A stretch of 64,000 bases of DNA from an uncultured Ectothiorhodospiraceae bacterium. Lineage in GTDB: Bacteria; Pseudomonadota; Gammaproteobacteria; Nitrococcales; Nitrococcaceae. The stretch covers positions 101,129 to 165,128 of the forward strand of contig CAJXND010000001.1 of assembly GCA_913056385.1 (NCBI GenBank), given 5' to 3'. This document shows, piece after piece, positions 44,438-56,120 of the stretch (position 1 is the stretch's first letter; each line of letters begins with the position of its first letter). Below the pieces are notes generated by a model that did not search any database, had not been told where the DNA came from, and saw only the letters and a program-made list of their open reading frames with translations. The position numbers and the translations under genes were made by a program.

Positions 44438-45179
44438 CGCCCCGCTCCCCGGTGACCGCATCGCGGGAGATGTCCAGTTGCCAGGGACCGGTCCGCGTCG
44501 GCTGGCGCTGGCTGGCAGCCAGCGCCAGCAGGAAGCGTTTGCGGGGGATCTGTTCGGCACCCATGCTGAGCAGGTGAGCGGTGGGCATCTGGCAGTCGAG
44601 GAAATGGAAGCCCCAGGCGCCGATCTGCCGCATCAGCCACGCCATGGCGATCTTGCTGCCATTCGGCGTGCGACTGAACATGGATTCGCCGAAAAAGGCG
44701 CCCCCCAGCGATACCCCGTAGAGGCCGCCGACGACCGCGCCTCCCCGCCAGACCTCGATGGAGTGGGCAAGCCCTGCGACGTGAAGGCGACTGTAGGCGG
44801 CCTGCATGTCCGTGGTGATCCATGTGCCCAGCTGATCCGCACGGGGCTCGGCGCAGGCCGCCACCACGGCGTCGAAGGCGGTATCCAGGCTGATCCGGTA
44901 GTCATCCCGGCGCAGCGCGCGGCGGAGCGATCGGCTGATATGAAAACCGGAGGGCGAGATGATCGCGCGGGGATCCGGGCTCCACCAGAGGATCGGCTCC
45001 CCCGGCGAGAACCACGGGAAAACCCCGGTTCGATAGGCAGCCTCGAGTCGCCCGGGTGAGAGTGACCCACCGATGGCGAGCAGGCCGTTGGGCTCCGCGA
45101 GGGCGGTCTCGGGATCCGGCAGCGGCGTGGTCTCGTCATCAGGCGTCAGCCAGGGAATCGGCAGCAGGGCGTCAGTCAC
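44430..45179 (-). CDS. aat: Leucyl/phenylalanyl-tRNA-protein transferase Aat
   Basis: Adds Leu or Phe to proteins with N-terminal Lys or Arg, the other route to bacterial N-degrons. 249 residues from a GTG at 45179. Conserved: PNGLLAIGGSLSPGRLEAAYRTGVFPWF, WWSPDPRAI, HSIEVW and the GGLYGVSLGGAFFGESMFSR catalytic region. The GTG overlaps the upstream DUF482 stop by 8 nt, and the 3' end overlaps bpt by 8 nt, so the three genes look translationally coupled. Confidence 0.94.
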   Translation of the reverse strand: MTDALLPIPWLTPDDETTPLPDPETALAEPNGLLAIGGSLSPGRLEAAYRTGVFPWFSPGEPILWWSPDPRAIISPSGFHISRSLRRALRRDDYRISLDTAFDAVVAACAEPRADQLGTWITTDMQAAYSRLHVAGLAHSIEVWRGGAVVGGLYGVSLGGAFFGESMFSRTPNGSKIAMAWLMRQIGAWGFHFLDCQMPTAHLLSMGAEQIPRKRFLLALAASQRQPTRTGPWQLDISRDAVTGERGDD

Positions 45180-46329
45180 GGGGGAGCTGCTCCAGGACTT
45201 CCTGCCGGTACGGGCCCTCGACGGTGAGGTCATGCGCATAACGGGCCACCGCCGGGCGCTCGCGTTCGAGGAAGTCGTCCACCGCGGCGCGGAACTGCGC
45301 ATCGCGCAGGTAATGGGCCGAGTGCGTGAGCACCGGCAAAAAGCCCCGCGCCACCTTGTGTTCGCCCTGGGCACCCGGCTCGAAGCGTGTCAGGCCATGC
45401 CGGATGCAGTAGTCAATGCCCTGGTAGTAGCAGGCCTCGAAGTGCAGCCCGTCGTAGTCCCTGGCGGCACCCCAGTAGCGCCCGTAGAGGGTATCCCCGC
45501 TGCGCAGGCAGATCGCGCCGGCGACCGGCTCGCCACCCTCTTCGGCCACGAACAGCACGACGCGGTCGCCCAGCGTCTCGCCAAGCTCGATGAAGCACTC
45601 GCGCGTGATGACCGGCAGGTTGCCGTGGGCATGGAAGGTGTCCTGGTAGAACCCGTGCAGGGCATCCCACAGCGCCGGGCTGGCCTCGTCGCCATGCACG
45701 GTCCGCAGTACCAGGCCCTGTTCCGTGACCCGGCGGCGTTCGCGGCGGATGTTCTTGCGCTTCTTTGCACTCAGTCCGGCGAGGAAGTTGTCGAAGTCGG
45801 CATAGCCGGCGTTGCGCCAGTGATACTGGCAGCCCTCGCGGCGGGCATAATCCGCCTCTTCCAGCACCGCCATGTCGGCCTCTTGCGCGAAAAGCCAGTG
45901 CACCGAGCTGATTTCCATTGCGTCGGCCATCTGCCGGGCGCCATCGGCGAGCGCATGGCGCAGTCCCTCGGCGGGATAGTCGGGGTTCAGAAGCATGCGT
46001 GGCCCGTTGACCGGGCTGTAGGGAACCGCGATGACCAGCTTGGGATAGTACGCCAGGCCGTTGCGCTCGTAGGCGTGGGCCCAGGCGAAGTCGAAAACGA
46101 ACTCGCCCCAGGAGTTGCCCTTGATGTAGGCGGGCGCGGCGGCCGCCAGGGTTCCGTCGTCCTCGAGCAGCAGATGGTAGGGAATCCAGCCGTTCTCGCG
46201 GGACACGGCGCCATGGCGCTCCAGCGCATCGAGAAATTCATGGCGCAGGAACGGGTTGTCGGCCCCCTGCAGCGCATTCCAGCGCCCGGGGTCGATCTCG
46301 CGTATTGCCGGTATCGCTCTGAGTTGCAT
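45172..46329 (-). CDS. DUF482/FemAB-like GNAT-superfamily protein
   Basis: 385 residues with a double GNAT-like fold, as in the family once called peptidoglycan biosynthesis/recognition proteins; function unproven. Signature runs are NPFLRHEFLDALERHG, YIKGNSWGEFVFDFAWAHAYER, YYPKLVIAVPYSPVNGPRMLL and KKRKNIRRERR. FemAB-type relatives are tRNA-dependent peptidyltransferases. Coupling to aat by an 8-nt overlap makes an aminoacyl-transfer role plausible but not shown. Confidence 0.82.
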   Translation of the reverse strand: MQLRAIPAIREIDPGRWNALQGADNPFLRHEFLDALERHGAVSRENGWIPYHLLLEDDGTLAAAAPAYIKGNSWGEFVFDFAWAHAYERNGLAYYPKLVIAVPYSPVNGPRMLLNPDYPAEGLRHALADGARQMADAMEISSVHWLFAQEADMAVLEEADYARREGCQYHWRNAGYADFDNFLAGLSAKKRKNIRRERRRVTEQGLVLRTVHGDEASPALWDALHGFYQDTFHAHGNLPVITRECFIELGETLGDRVVLFVAEEGGEPVAGAICLRSGDTLYGRYWGAARDYDGLHFEACYYQGIDYCIRHGLTRFEPGAQGEHKVARGFLPVLTHSAHYLRDAQFRAAVDDFLERERPAVARYAHDLTVEGPYRQEVLEQLPRD

Positions 46330-46401
46330 GCCTCGACAGACCGCAGATGGCGTCGTGAAGTGCCCGGGATCATCCCGCTGCTAAAGGTCAGGCGCCTACT
46401 G

Positions 46402-46407
46402 TACACT
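46402..46407 (+). promoter_or_regulatory. Putative -10 element (TACACT) of ftsK, leaderless arrangement
   Basis: TACACT ends 7 nt before the ftsK ATG at 46415. The sequence between (cagcgcc) has no Shine-Dalgarno. Confidence 0.4.
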
Positions 46408-46414
46408 CAGCGCC

Positions 46415-48760
46415 ATGGCAGGCAAGACAACAGCCCGGCAGCCCGTGACCCCCATCAGCCAGCAGATCGGCCGAATGCTCCGAGAGGCGGCTCTGCTGCT
46501 GCTGATGGCGGTGGCGGGGTTCCTGATGCTGGCGCTGGTTACCTACAACCCCGCCGATCCGGGCTGGAGCCATTCCGGTCCGGCGGCCGGGCTCAGTAAT
46601 GCCGGGGGCGTCGTGGGCGCCTACTGGGCGGATCTGAGTCTCTACCTGTTCGGTTATCTGGCGTTTCTCTTCCCGGTGTTGATCGGGCTGCTTGCCACGC
46701 TGGTCTACCGCTGGCAGCGCCGCGACGGCGAGGTGCACTGGGGCGTGATCGGCCTGCGGGTGTTCGGCTTCGTTCTGACGCTGCTGGCCGGCGCGGCGCT
46801 GGCAAGGCTGCACGTGGAGCCGGTGGCCGGGACCGTGCCGTTGAGCTCCGGCGGTGTGCTGGGCAATCTCGTCGGCGACCAGATCAGGGAGGCATTCAGT
46901 TTCACCGGCGCCACGCTGCTGGCGCTGGCGGTGCTGCTCGCCGGCGTGACGCTGTTTACCGGGCTTTCCTGGATTGCGCTCATGGATCAGCTCGGGCATT
47001 TCATCCTCGCCCAGGGCAAGTCCCTGGCGCTTCTGCGCGGCTGGGTCCACGATCGGGTGATGGCCCGGCGTGCGCGTCGCGAACGTGAGGCGGCCCGGCG
47101 CGAAGAGAGCCGCCGGGCGCGCAAGCGGCAGAAACCGGCCATCGCGCCGCCGGCGAAGGAGGCCCGACCGAGCGAGAAGGCGCGTCAGGAACAGCAGATC
47201 CAGCTCTTCGAGAAACCACCGGCGCCCGGGGAGCGCCCGCCGGTGTCGCTGCTCGATGCGCCCAAGGCCGAGCAGCCCGGCTATACGCCGGAGGCCCTGG
47301 AGGCCATGTCCCGCCTGGTCGAGCACAAACTGCGCGATTTCGGCGTCGAGGTGGAGGTGGTCGCCGTGCAGCCCGGCCCGGTGATCACCCGCTTTGAGCT
47401 CAAGCCCGCGGCCGGCGTCAAGGTGAGCCAGATCACCAATCTCGCCAAGGACCTGGCCCGTGCGCTGTCGGTCACGGCGGTCCGCGTTGTCGAGGTCATT
47501 CCCGGCAAGTCGGTGGTGGGGCTGGAGATCCCCAACGAGCACCGCCAGGTGATCGCCCTGTCGGAGATCATTCGCTCCGAGGCCTTCGACAAGGCCGCAT
47601 CGCCGCTGACGCTGGCCATTGGCAAGGACATCGGCGGTTATACCCAGGTGGTGGATCTTGCCAAGATGCCGCACCTGCTGGTCGCGGGCACCACCGGCTC
47701 GGGCAAGTCGGTGGGCATCAACGCCATGATCATCAGCCTGCTCTACAAGAATGGTCCCGAGCAGGTCCGCACTATCATGATCGACCCGAAGATGCTGGAG
47801 CTCTCTGTCTATGACGGCATCCCGCATCTGCTCGCGCCGGTGGTGACCGACATGAAGGAAGCGGCCAATGCCCTGCGCTGGTGCGTTGGCGAGATGGAGC
47901 GACGCTATCGCTTGATGGCCAGCCTCGGTGTGCGCAACATCGGCGGCGCCAACCGCAAGATCCGCGAGGCCCGGGAGCGGGGTGAGCCGCTCACCGATCC
48001 GCTCTGGCGCGCGCCGGAAGGACGGGTCGAGCCTACCCTCGACGGCCAGGGCGAAGTGCCCCACGCACCGGTGCTGGAACCGCTACCCTACGTCGTCGTG
48101 GTCGTGGATGAATTCGCCGACATGATGATGATGGTCGGCAAGAAGGTCGAGGAGCTCATCGCCCGGCTGGCGCAGAAGGCCCGCGCCGCCGGCATTCATC
48201 TCGTTCTGGCCACCCAGCGCCCGTCGGTGGATGTCATTACCGGCCTGATCAAGGCGAATATCCCCACCCGAATGGCCTTCCAGGTATCGTCCCGTGTGGA
48301 TTCGCGGACGATTCTCGACCAGATGGGGGCGGAATCGCTGCTGGGCCATGGCGATATGCTCTATCTGGGGCCGAGCAGCCGCGGCATTCCCGAGCGGGTC
48401 CATGGTGCGTTCGTATCCGATGCCGAGGTGCACCGGGTCGCCGAGCACCTCAAGCAGAGTGGCGAGCCGGAGTATGTCGATGGCATCCTCGATGAAAGCG
48501 AAGGCGAGGCCGCCGCGCTGGGGGCCTTGCCCGGGGAAATGAGCGCCGGCGGCGGCGAGTCGGATCCCCTCTATGACCAGGCGGTCCGTATCGTCACCGA
48601 GACCCGCAAGGCATCCATTTCCGGTGTCCAGCGACGGTTGAAGATCGGCTACAACCGGGCGGCAAGGCTGGTCGAGGAGATGGAGGCGGCGGGTATCGTC
48701 GGCCCGCTGCAGGCCAATGGCTCGCGCGAGGTCATCGCGCCACCACCCCCCGGGGATTGA
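46415..48760 (+). CDS. ftsK: DNA translocase FtsK
   Basis: Septal DNA pump that moves sister chromosomes apart and activates XerCD at dif. 781 residues: four N-terminal helices ([20 protein letters not shown] and others), a short basic linker (about residues 205-290), the alpha/beta motor with Walker [13 protein letters not shown], and a C-terminal gamma winged helix ([38 protein letters not shown]) that reads KOPS. The short linker makes it smaller than E. coli FtsK. No Shine-Dalgarno. lolA begins 2 nt after the stop. Confidence 0.95.
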   Translation: MAGKTTARQPVTPISQQIGRMLREAALLLLMAVAGFLMLALVTYNPADPGWSHSGPAAGLSNAGGVVGAYWADLSLYLFGYLAFLFPVLIGLLATLVYRWQRRDGEVHWGVIGLRVFGFVLTLLAGAALARLHVEPVAGTVPLSSGGVLGNLVGDQIREAFSFTGATLLALAVLLAGVTLFTGLSWIALMDQLGHFILAQGKSLALLRGWVHDRVMARRARREREAARREESRRARKRQKPAIAPPAKEARPSEKARQEQQIQLFEKPPAPGERPPVSLLDAPKAEQPGYTPEALEAMSRLVEHKLRDFGVEVEVVAVQPGPVITRFELKPAAGVKVSQITNLAKDLARALSVTAVRVVEVIPGKSVVGLEIPNEHRQVIALSEIIRSEAFDKAASPLTLAIGKDIGGYTQVVDLAKMPHLLVAGTTGSGKSVGINAMIISLLYKNGPEQVRTIMIDPKMLELSVYDGIPHLLAPVVTDMKEAANALRWCVGEMERRYRLMASLGVRNIGGANRKIREARERGEPLTDPLWRAPEGRVEPTLDGQGEVPHAPVLEPLPYVVVVVDEFADMMMMVGKKVEELIARLAQKARAAGIHLVLATQRPSVDVITGLIKANIPTRMAFQVSSRVDSRTILDQMGAESLLGHGDMLYLGPSSRGIPERVHGAFVSDAEVHRVAEHLKQSGEPEYVDGILDESEGEAAALGALPGEMSAGGGESDPLYDQAVRIVTETRKASISGVQRRLKIGYNRAARLVEEMEAAGIVGPLQANGSREVIAPPPPGD

Positions 48761-48762
48761 AC

Positions 48763-49431
48763 ATGATGCGGACGCGCCTCTGCCTGGCCATGCCGGTTTT
48801 CCTGATCGTCGTCGTCCTGCTGGCCGCGGTGTCCGTGGCACGGGCGGCCGGGCAGGAGGGCAATACGCAGGCCGGGGACGACGGGCCGATCGCCCGCCTG
48901 ACCCACTATTTCGAGTCCGTTGAAACACTCGCCGGGGCATTCCGTCAGACCACCCGCGCCGAGACGGGCGAGGTGATCGAGGAGGCGACGGGGCAGTTCG
49001 TCATGGCCCGTCCGCAGCGGTTTGTCTGGGACTATCAGACCCCCTGGGAGCAGCTCATCGTCTCCGACGGGGAGAAGCTCTGGGTTCATGACGTGGCGCT
49101 CGAGCAGGTCGTGGTCCGACCCTTGGAGGAGGCGCTTGGCGTGGGGGCCGCGCAGCTGCTGAGCGGTGACCTGTCACGACTCGAGGAGAATTTCTCCCTC
49201 ACCGCCGGTGGTGAGGACGTGGTCATCCTGCGGCCGACCGATCCGGCCTGGGATTTCCAGCGGGTGCGGCTGGAGCTGGAGGAGGGGGTTCCGGTCTCGA
49301 TCACGGTGGAGGATGGCCTTGGGCAGCGGGTCGAGGTTGTCCTGCGTGACCTGACGTTGAATCCCGAAGTGAGCCCCGGCCGCTTCCGGTTCGACCCCCC
49401 CGCCGGCGCCGATGTCATGCAGGGGTCATGA
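48763..49431 (+). CDS. lolA: Outer-membrane lipoprotein carrier LolA
   Basis: Periplasmic chaperone that carries lipoproteins from LolCDE to LolB. 222 residues with a signal peptide ([16 protein letters not shown]). The mature part shows [53 protein letters not shown] and [20 protein letters not shown]. ftsK-lolA-rarA-serS is a common gammaproteobacterial order. The stop overlaps rarA by 4 nt. Confidence 0.92.
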   Translation: MMRTRLCLAMPVFLIVVVLLAAVSVARAAGQEGNTQAGDDGPIARLTHYFESVETLAGAFRQTTRAETGEVIEEATGQFVMARPQRFVWDYQTPWEQLIVSDGEKLWVHDVALEQVVVRPLEEALGVGAAQLLSGDLSRLEENFSLTAGGEDVVILRPTDPAWDFQRVRLELEEGVPVSITVEDGLGQRVEVVLRDLTLNPEVSPGRFRFDPPAGADVMQGS

Positions 49432-50726
49432 TCGATCGAAGTCGTCCGCTGGCGGATCGCATGCGCCCCCGGACGCCGGCGGAGTTCGTCGGCCAGACCC
49501 ATCTGCTGGGGCCGGGCCGCCCCCTGGGCGAGGCGCTTGCCGCCGGCAGGCCCCACTCCATGGTGCTCTGGGGGCCGCCGGGGACCGGCAAGACGACGCT
49601 GGCACGCATGGTGGCCGCGGCGGCGGAGGCCGAGTTCCTGACCCTCTCGGCGGTCATGGCCGGCGTCAAGGATATTCGCGAGGCGGCGGCTCGCGGTCAG
49701 AGCAACCGGGAGGCGGGGCGGCGCACCCTGTTGTTCGTCGATGAAGTGCACCGGTTCAACAAGGCCCAGCAGGATGCCTTTCTCCCTTATATCGAGGACG
49801 GCACGTTGCTTTTCATCGGGGCCACCACCGAGAACCCCTCCTTCGAGTTGAACAACGCGCTCCTCTCCCGGGTGCGGGTCTATGTCCTGCGCGCGCTGGA
49901 GGCCGAGGATATCGGCCGGTTGATTGATGCCGCCATGACCGATGCCGAGCGCGGTCTCGCCGAAGACGGGCTCGTGCTGGCGGATGACGCCCGCGATGCG
50001 CTCACGCGGCTCGCCGACGGTGATGCCCGGACCGCACTCGGTCTCCTGGAGGTGGCTGCCGACCTTGCCGGCGATGCCTGCCGGATCGACCTGGCCCTGA
50101 TCCGCGAAGCGGCCGCCGGCGGGCGTGCGCGTTTCGACAAGGGCGGAGACGCCTTCTACGATCTGATCTCGGCGCTGCACAAGTCCGTTCGCGGCTCCGC
50201 TCCAGACGCAGCGCTCTACTGGTATGCGCGCATGCTCGATGGGGGTTGTGATCCGCTCTACATCGCACGGCGGGTCGTGCGCATGGCCTCGGAGGATATC
50301 GGCAACGCCGATCCGAGGGCGCTGCAGGTGGCACTGGATGCCTGGCAGGCGCAGGAGCGACTGGGCTCGCCGGAGGGTGAGCTTGCCATCGCGCATGCCA
50401 TCACCTACCTCGCCGCCGTTCCCAAGAGCAATGCGGTCTACCGCGCCTTCAATGCCGCCATGGCCGACGCGCGAAGCCGGGGTTCGCTGGAGGTGCCCGT
50501 CCATCTGCGCAATGCGCCGACCCGGCTGATGAAGTCTCTCGGCTACGGGCATGACTACCGTTACGCCCATGACGAGCCGCATGCCTATGCCGCGGGGGAG
50601 ACCTACCTGCCCGATGCACTGGCCGGCACGCGCTACTACCAGCCCACTGATCGCGGCCTGGAGAAGCGTATCGCCGACCGGCTCGACTGGCTCGCCCGGC
50701 TCGACGAGGCCGCCCGTCACCGTTAG
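49428..50726 (+). CDS. rarA: Replication-associated recombination protein RarA
   Basis: AAA+ clamp-loader-like ATPase acting at stalled forks, 432 residues. Walker [16 protein letters not shown], Walker [25 protein letters not shown], and the C-terminal tetramerisation region ([22 protein letters not shown]). It overlaps the lolA stop (ATGA). Confidence 0.95.
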   Translation: MIDRSRPLADRMRPRTPAEFVGQTHLLGPGRPLGEALAAGRPHSMVLWGPPGTGKTTLARMVAAAAEAEFLTLSAVMAGVKDIREAAARGQSNREAGRRTLLFVDEVHRFNKAQQDAFLPYIEDGTLLFIGATTENPSFELNNALLSRVRVYVLRALEAEDIGRLIDAAMTDAERGLAEDGLVLADDARDALTRLADGDARTALGLLEVAADLAGDACRIDLALIREAAAGGRARFDKGGDAFYDLISALHKSVRGSAPDAALYWYARMLDGGCDPLYIARRVVRMASEDIGNADPRALQVALDAWQAQERLGSPEGELAIAHAITYLAAVPKSNAVYRAFNAAMADARSRGSLEVPVHLRNAPTRLMKSLGYGHDYRYAHDEPHAYAAGETYLPDALAGTRYYQPTDRGLEKRIADRLDWLARLDEAARHR

Positions 50727-50730
50727 GCGC

Positions 50731-50759
50731 TTCGATCGGCCATCGGATTCGCGTACACT
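50731..50759 (+). promoter_or_regulatory. Possible promoter of crcB-serS
   Basis: TTCGAT (weak -35), a 17-nt spacer and TACACT at 50754-50759; a leader of about 30 nt with a GAGGAA Shine-Dalgarno follows. The -35 matches poorly. Confidence 0.3.
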
Positions 50760-50789
50760 CCCGCCGTTTCGCGAGCGAGGAATCGGCCG

Positions 50790-51173
50790 ATGGCCTTCTT
50801 CGGTGAATGGACGGCGGTTGCCGCCGGTGGTGCGCTGGGGGCCTTGATGCGTCACGGCGCCACCATGGTGGCGGCCCAATGGCTGCCCCGCGGGTTCCCC
50901 TGGGGCACCCTGGCCGTGAATGTGCTGGGCAGCCTCCTCATGGGCGTCGCTTTCGTGCTGCTGGTTGAACGCGGCCTCGTCGCGCCCGCCTGGCGGGTGT
51001 TTTTCACCGTGGGTCTGCTGGGTGCCTTCACCACGTTCTCGGCGTTCTCGATGGACGCCCTCGCGCTGTTCGGCACCGGCGCCACGGCAAGGGCGATGCT
51101 CTACATACTGGCCAGCGTGGCGACCTGCCTGGCCGCTGCCCTTGCGGGTATCATGTTGACCCGAAATCTCTAG
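50790..51173 (+). CDS. crcB: Fluoride channel CrcB (Fluc)
   Basis: Exports fluoride as a dual-topology dimer. 127 residues, four hydrophobic helices, with GGALGALMRH, GTLAVNVLGSLLMG and the TTFSAFSMD signature. A GAGGAA Shine-Dalgarno precedes it. No fluoride riboswitch fits the 63-nt gap upstream. serS follows after 15 nt. Confidence 0.93.
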   Translation: MAFFGEWTAVAAGGALGALMRHGATMVAAQWLPRGFPWGTLAVNVLGSLLMGVAFVLLVERGLVAPAWRVFFTVGLLGAFTTFSAFSMDALALFGTGATARAMLYILASVATCLAAALAGIMLTRNL

Positions 51174-52858
<1,685 letters not shown>

Positions 52859-52879
52859 CGCCCGGACCTTCCGGCACCC

Positions 52880-53551
52880 CTATCGGGCCGCCGGTTGCAG
52901 CGTGATGCGGCCATCCGGCCCCAGCACCCGGCGTTGCAGCCAGGCCAGCAGCAGACCGTAGGCGGGCAGGAAGAGCACCGCGGAAATCAGGATCTTCGAG
53001 GCGTAGTCCACCGCCGCGATTTCCGGCCAGTTCGCCGCCATGAAGGGGTCGGGGCTGTTGTAGAAAGCAATGGCGAAAAACGCCACGGTGTCGGCCAGGT
53101 TACCGAACAGCGTCGATACCGCCGGTGCCACCCACCAGCGGGCCGCCTGGCGCAGCCGGTCGAAGATGTGGATGTCGAGCAGCTGGCCGAGTGCGTAGGC
53201 CATGAAGCTGGCGGCGGCAATGCGGCCGACAAAGGTATTGAGGCTGAGCAGCGCGTCGGCGCCCTGGAAGCTGCCCTGCTGAAAGAGCACGCCGAGCAGA
53301 TAGGAAATCAGCAGCGCCGGGCCCATGGCGAAGAAGATGATCCGCCGCGCCGCCATCTTGCCGAACGTCCGCACGGTCAGATCCGTCGCCAGGAAGATGA
53401 ACGGGAAAGAGAAAGCGCCCCAGGTGGTGTGCAGCCCGAATAGCGTGATCGGCAGCTGCACGAGATAGTTGCTGGCGGCGATGATCGTGATATGCGCGCC
53501 GGCCAGCCAGAGCAGGGCGCGCCGGTACTGTGCGGGAGTGATGGTTTTCAT
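52880..53551 (-). CDS. yhhQ: Queuosine precursor transporter YhhQ
   Basis: Inner-membrane importer of preQ0/preQ1 (VUT family), 223 residues with about six helices. Family signals are ASNYLVQLPITLFG, FPFIFLATDLTVRTFGK and ASFMAYALGQLLDIHIFDRL. The ATG at 53551 is used because MKTIT begins the family alignment and TATACT preceded by TGT lies 8 nt upstream. It is divergent from a MATE gene whose start codon overlaps its own. Confidence 0.9.
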   Translation of the reverse strand: MKTITPAQYRRALLWLAGAHITIIAASNYLVQLPITLFGLHTTWGAFSFPFIFLATDLTVRTFGKMAARRIIFFAMGPALLISYLLGVLFQQGSFQGADALLSLNTFVGRIAAASFMAYALGQLLDIHIFDRLRQAARWWVAPAVSTLFGNLADTVAFFAIAFYNSPDPFMAANWPEIAAVDYASKILISAVLFLPAYGLLLAWLQRRVLGPDGRITLQPAAR

Positions 53552-54917
53552 GGGCGCGGAGTATAACAGCACCGGCGGCGGGGTTCGCCCCGTTCAGGCC
53601 CGGCGCCGGGTCTGGGCCCTTGCCTGGCCGCTGATCGTCTCCAATATCACGGTCCCGCTGCTGGGGCTGGTGGATACCGCCGTGGTGGGGCATCTGCCGG
53701 ACAGCCGCTATCTGGGCGGTGTCACACTGGGCGCGATGCTCTTCAGTTTCCTCTACTGGGGGTTCGGTTTCCTGCGCATGGGCACGACCGGGCTGACCGC
53801 CCAGGCCCTGGGGCGCGACGACAGCGATGACATCATCCGACTGCTGGGCCAGAGCCTGATGCTGGCCTTCGTCATCGGCATCGCGCTGATTGCCCTGCAT
53901 CCATTGCTCATCCCGCTCGGCCTCCATCTGCTGGATGGCAGTGCGGCGGTAACCGCCGAGGCTGATATCTACGCCCGCATCCGGATTGCCAGTGCGCCCG
54001 CCGTGCTTGCCAACTACGCGCTGATCGGCTGGTTTCTCGGGCGGGGCTACAGCCGCGTGACGTTGCTGCTGATGGTCATCAACAACAGCGTCAACATCGT
54101 GCTCGATCTGGTCTTCGTGGTCGGCCTCGGCATGACCACCGCGGGTGTGGCACTGGCAAGCGTGCTGGCCGATTACGCGACCCTGGCCAGTGGCATCGGG
54201 CTGGCGTTTCTGGCCTGGCGTGGCTGGGGCTGGCGCCGGGTATCCGGGGTCTTCGCGGACATGGCCGGCTACGGCCGCCTTCTGTCGGTGAATCTCGCGC
54301 TGTTCATCCGCACCCTGTGTCTGCTCTTCGCCTTCGCGTTCTTCCACTCCCGGGGTGCCCAGCTCGGTGATGTCACTCTGGCTGCCAATGCCGTGCTGCT
54401 GCAGTTCGTGCTGCTCGCCTCCTACGGGCTGGATGGTTTCGCCCATGCCACCGAATCCCTGGTGGGTCAGCGTATCGGTGCCGCCGATCAGCCCGGCTTC
54501 CGGTCGGTGGTGCGGGCGGCCACCGAATGGTCGCTGGTCACGGCGGGAGCCGTCAGCCTCGGGTTCGCGCTGGGCGGTGGGGTGTTGATCGATTTACTGA
54601 CCGATCTGCCGGCCGTTCGCGAGACGGCCGATCGATTCCTCCCCTGGATGGTGGCGATGCCGCTGCTGGCCGTCGGGAGTTACCTGCTGGACGGGTTGTT
54701 CATCGGCGCGACCCGGACGCGGGCCATGCGGGATACCATGATCGCCGCGGTGCTGCTTTTCTACCTGCCTGTCTGGTGGCTTACCCAGTCGCTGGGCAAC
54801 CACGGGCTCTGGCTGGCGTTTGTCAGCTTCACCGTGGCGCGCAGCCTGTTGCTCGGCGCGGTTTTCTGGCGTGAATGGCGCCGCGGCAGCTGGTTTGCCG
54901 CGACGGGCACCGCCTAG
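53550..54917 (+). CDS. MATE-family efflux transporter (DinF-like)
   Basis: Twelve-helix cation-coupled exporter, 455 residues from the ATG at 53550. Motifs of the DinF branch: WPLIVSNITVPLLGLVDTAVVGHL, GFLRMGTTGLTAQALG, LYWGFGFL. A GGGAG lies 11 nt before 53550, inside yhhQ. Start uncertain: an ATG at 53541 is in frame. Its stop shares the palindrome CTAG with the stop of hisC on the other strand. Confidence 0.88.
   Translation: MGAEYNSTGGGVRPVQARRRVWALAWPLIVSNITVPLLGLVDTAVVGHLPDSRYLGGVTLGAMLFSFLYWGFGFLRMGTTGLTAQALGRDDSDDIIRLLGQSLMLAFVIGIALIALHPLLIPLGLHLLDGSAAVTAEADIYARIRIASAPAVLANYALIGWFLGRGYSRVTLLLMVINNSVNIVLDLVFVVGLGMTTAGVALASVLADYATLASGIGLAFLAWRGWGWRRVSGVFADMAGYGRLLSVNLALFIRTLCLLFAFAFFHSRGAQLGDVTLAANAVLLQFVLLASYGLDGFAHATESLVGQRIGAADQPGFRSVVRAATEWSLVTAGAVSLGFALGGGVLIDLLTDLPAVRETADRFLPWMVAMPLLAVGSYLLDGLFIGATRTRAMRDTMIAAVLLFYLPVWWLTQSLGNHGLWLAFVSFTVARSLLLGAVFWREWRRGSWFAATGTA
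53560..53565 (-). promoter_or_regulatory. Putative extended -10 element (TGTTATACT) of yhhQ, leaderless arrangement
   Basis: TATACT on the minus strand, with TG one base upstream, ends 8 nt before the yhhQ ATG. The best single example of the pattern in this window. It lies inside the MATE coding region. Confidence 0.5.
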
Positions 54918-55990
54918 GGGGAGAGCAGGGCATCCAGACCGTGCAGTAGCGCGTCGTTCTGTTCGGGGGTGCCGATGGTGATGCGAAGGCAGTCGGCGAG
55001 CCGCGGCGTTTCGAAATGCCGGACCAGGATGCCGCCCGCCTTGAGGCCGCGGTAGAGGTCTGCCGCCGAATGCCCGCGCCCGTCCGGCACCCTTGCCAGG
55101 CAGAAATTGGACTGGCTGTCCGGAATGCCGAAACCTCGTTCACGCAGGGCATTGATCAACCGCAGGCGTTCCGCCCTGACCGCCTCCCAACTGGCCCGCG
55201 CCGTGGCCTGGTCGGCAAGCGCGGCGGCACCCAGGGCGTCGGCCACGGCATCCACGCTGTAGCTGTCCCGGGTCTTTCGGGCGATGGGCCCGATCAGTCC
55301 GGATGGACCGATCCCGTAGCCCAGGCGCAGCCCGGCCAGGGAATAGCCCTTGGACAGCGTGCGCAGGATCATGAGGTTGTCGTGCCGCTGGATGAGCCCG
55401 ACGAGATCGTGACCCGGGTCGGTGAAGTCCACGTAGGCCTCATCGACCAGCAGTACACCGTCCAGGGCGGCCGCGATGGCGCTGACGGCATCGGCGTCCA
55501 GGAGCCGGCCGCTCGGCGCATGGGGATTGACGAGCAGGGTCAGGGGCACGCCGGCGGCATTCAGGCGCGAGGCAAAATCCGCGGGCAGGGACCAGTCATC
55601 ATCCAGTTCCACCGCATGCACCGGGCTGTCATGGATGGCCGCGAGGACCGGGTAGAGCGAATAACTGGGCTCGGCGACGCCGATGGGCGCACCGGGCGGG
55701 ACGAAGGTGGTAATGGCAAGCCGAAGCAGCTCGTCGCCGCCATTGGTCGCGACAAGCTGATCGGGTCCCACGCCGTGCAGTCGGGCCGCCTCGGCGAGAA
55801 AACCTGCGGCGGTCGGCGAGGGGTAGCGGCGCAGCGCTTCCGGTGCGATGGCAGCGAGCGCCGACATCACGGCCGGAGAGGGCGGCCAGGGGTTTTCGTT
55901 GGTATTGAGCTTGAGGACCCCGGTGTCGGTGGGCTGCTCACCCGGCGTGTAGCCGGCCATCCGTCGAATGTTGTCGCGCTCGTAGGTCAT
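54914..55990 (-). CDS. hisC: Histidinol-phosphate aminotransferase HisC
   Basis: PLP enzyme of histidine synthesis, 358 residues. The PLP lysine is in TLSKGYSLAGLRLGYG; LKLNTNENPWPPSPAV and LLVDEAYVDF are typical. The ATG at 55990 begins the family alignment (MTYERDNIRRMAGYTPGE); no Shine-Dalgarno, but TATCAT ends 6 nt upstream. It is not next to other his genes here. Some relatives also act in aromatic amino acid synthesis. Confidence 0.9.
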   Translation of the reverse strand: MTYERDNIRRMAGYTPGEQPTDTGVLKLNTNENPWPPSPAVMSALAAIAPEALRRYPSPTAAGFLAEAARLHGVGPDQLVATNGGDELLRLAITTFVPPGAPIGVAEPSYSLYPVLAAIHDSPVHAVELDDDWSLPADFASRLNAAGVPLTLLVNPHAPSGRLLDADAVSAIAAALDGVLLVDEAYVDFTDPGHDLVGLIQRHDNLMILRTLSKGYSLAGLRLGYGIGPSGLIGPIARKTRDSYSVDAVADALGAAALADQATARASWEAVRAERLRLINALRERGFGIPDSQSNFCLARVPDGRGHSAADLYRGLKAGGILVRHFETPRLADCLRITIGTPEQNDALLHGLDALLSP

Positions 55991-55996
55991 GGGTGG

Positions 55997-56002
55997 ATGA
56001 TA
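55997..56002 (-). promoter_or_regulatory. Putative -10 element (TATCAT) of hisC, leaderless arrangement
   Basis: TATCAT on the minus strand matches 5 of 6 consensus bases and ends 6 nt before the ATG at 55990. There is no Shine-Dalgarno between. Confidence 0.45.
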
Positions 56003-56120
56003 CCCCGACGGACGAAGGCAAGTCAGCGAAAGGCGGGTCATGCGGCTGAAAAACGGCACTCATCGGCGTATTATGTGGACGAAATAAGTCCTGTTCCCTC
56101 ACTGTCGGGAGAGTCGCGCC

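Noticed and set aside
50727-50789. A fluoride riboswitch upstream of crcB
   Set aside because: The gap is 63 nt and lacks the conserved core; I see only a weak promoter and a Shine-Dalgarno.
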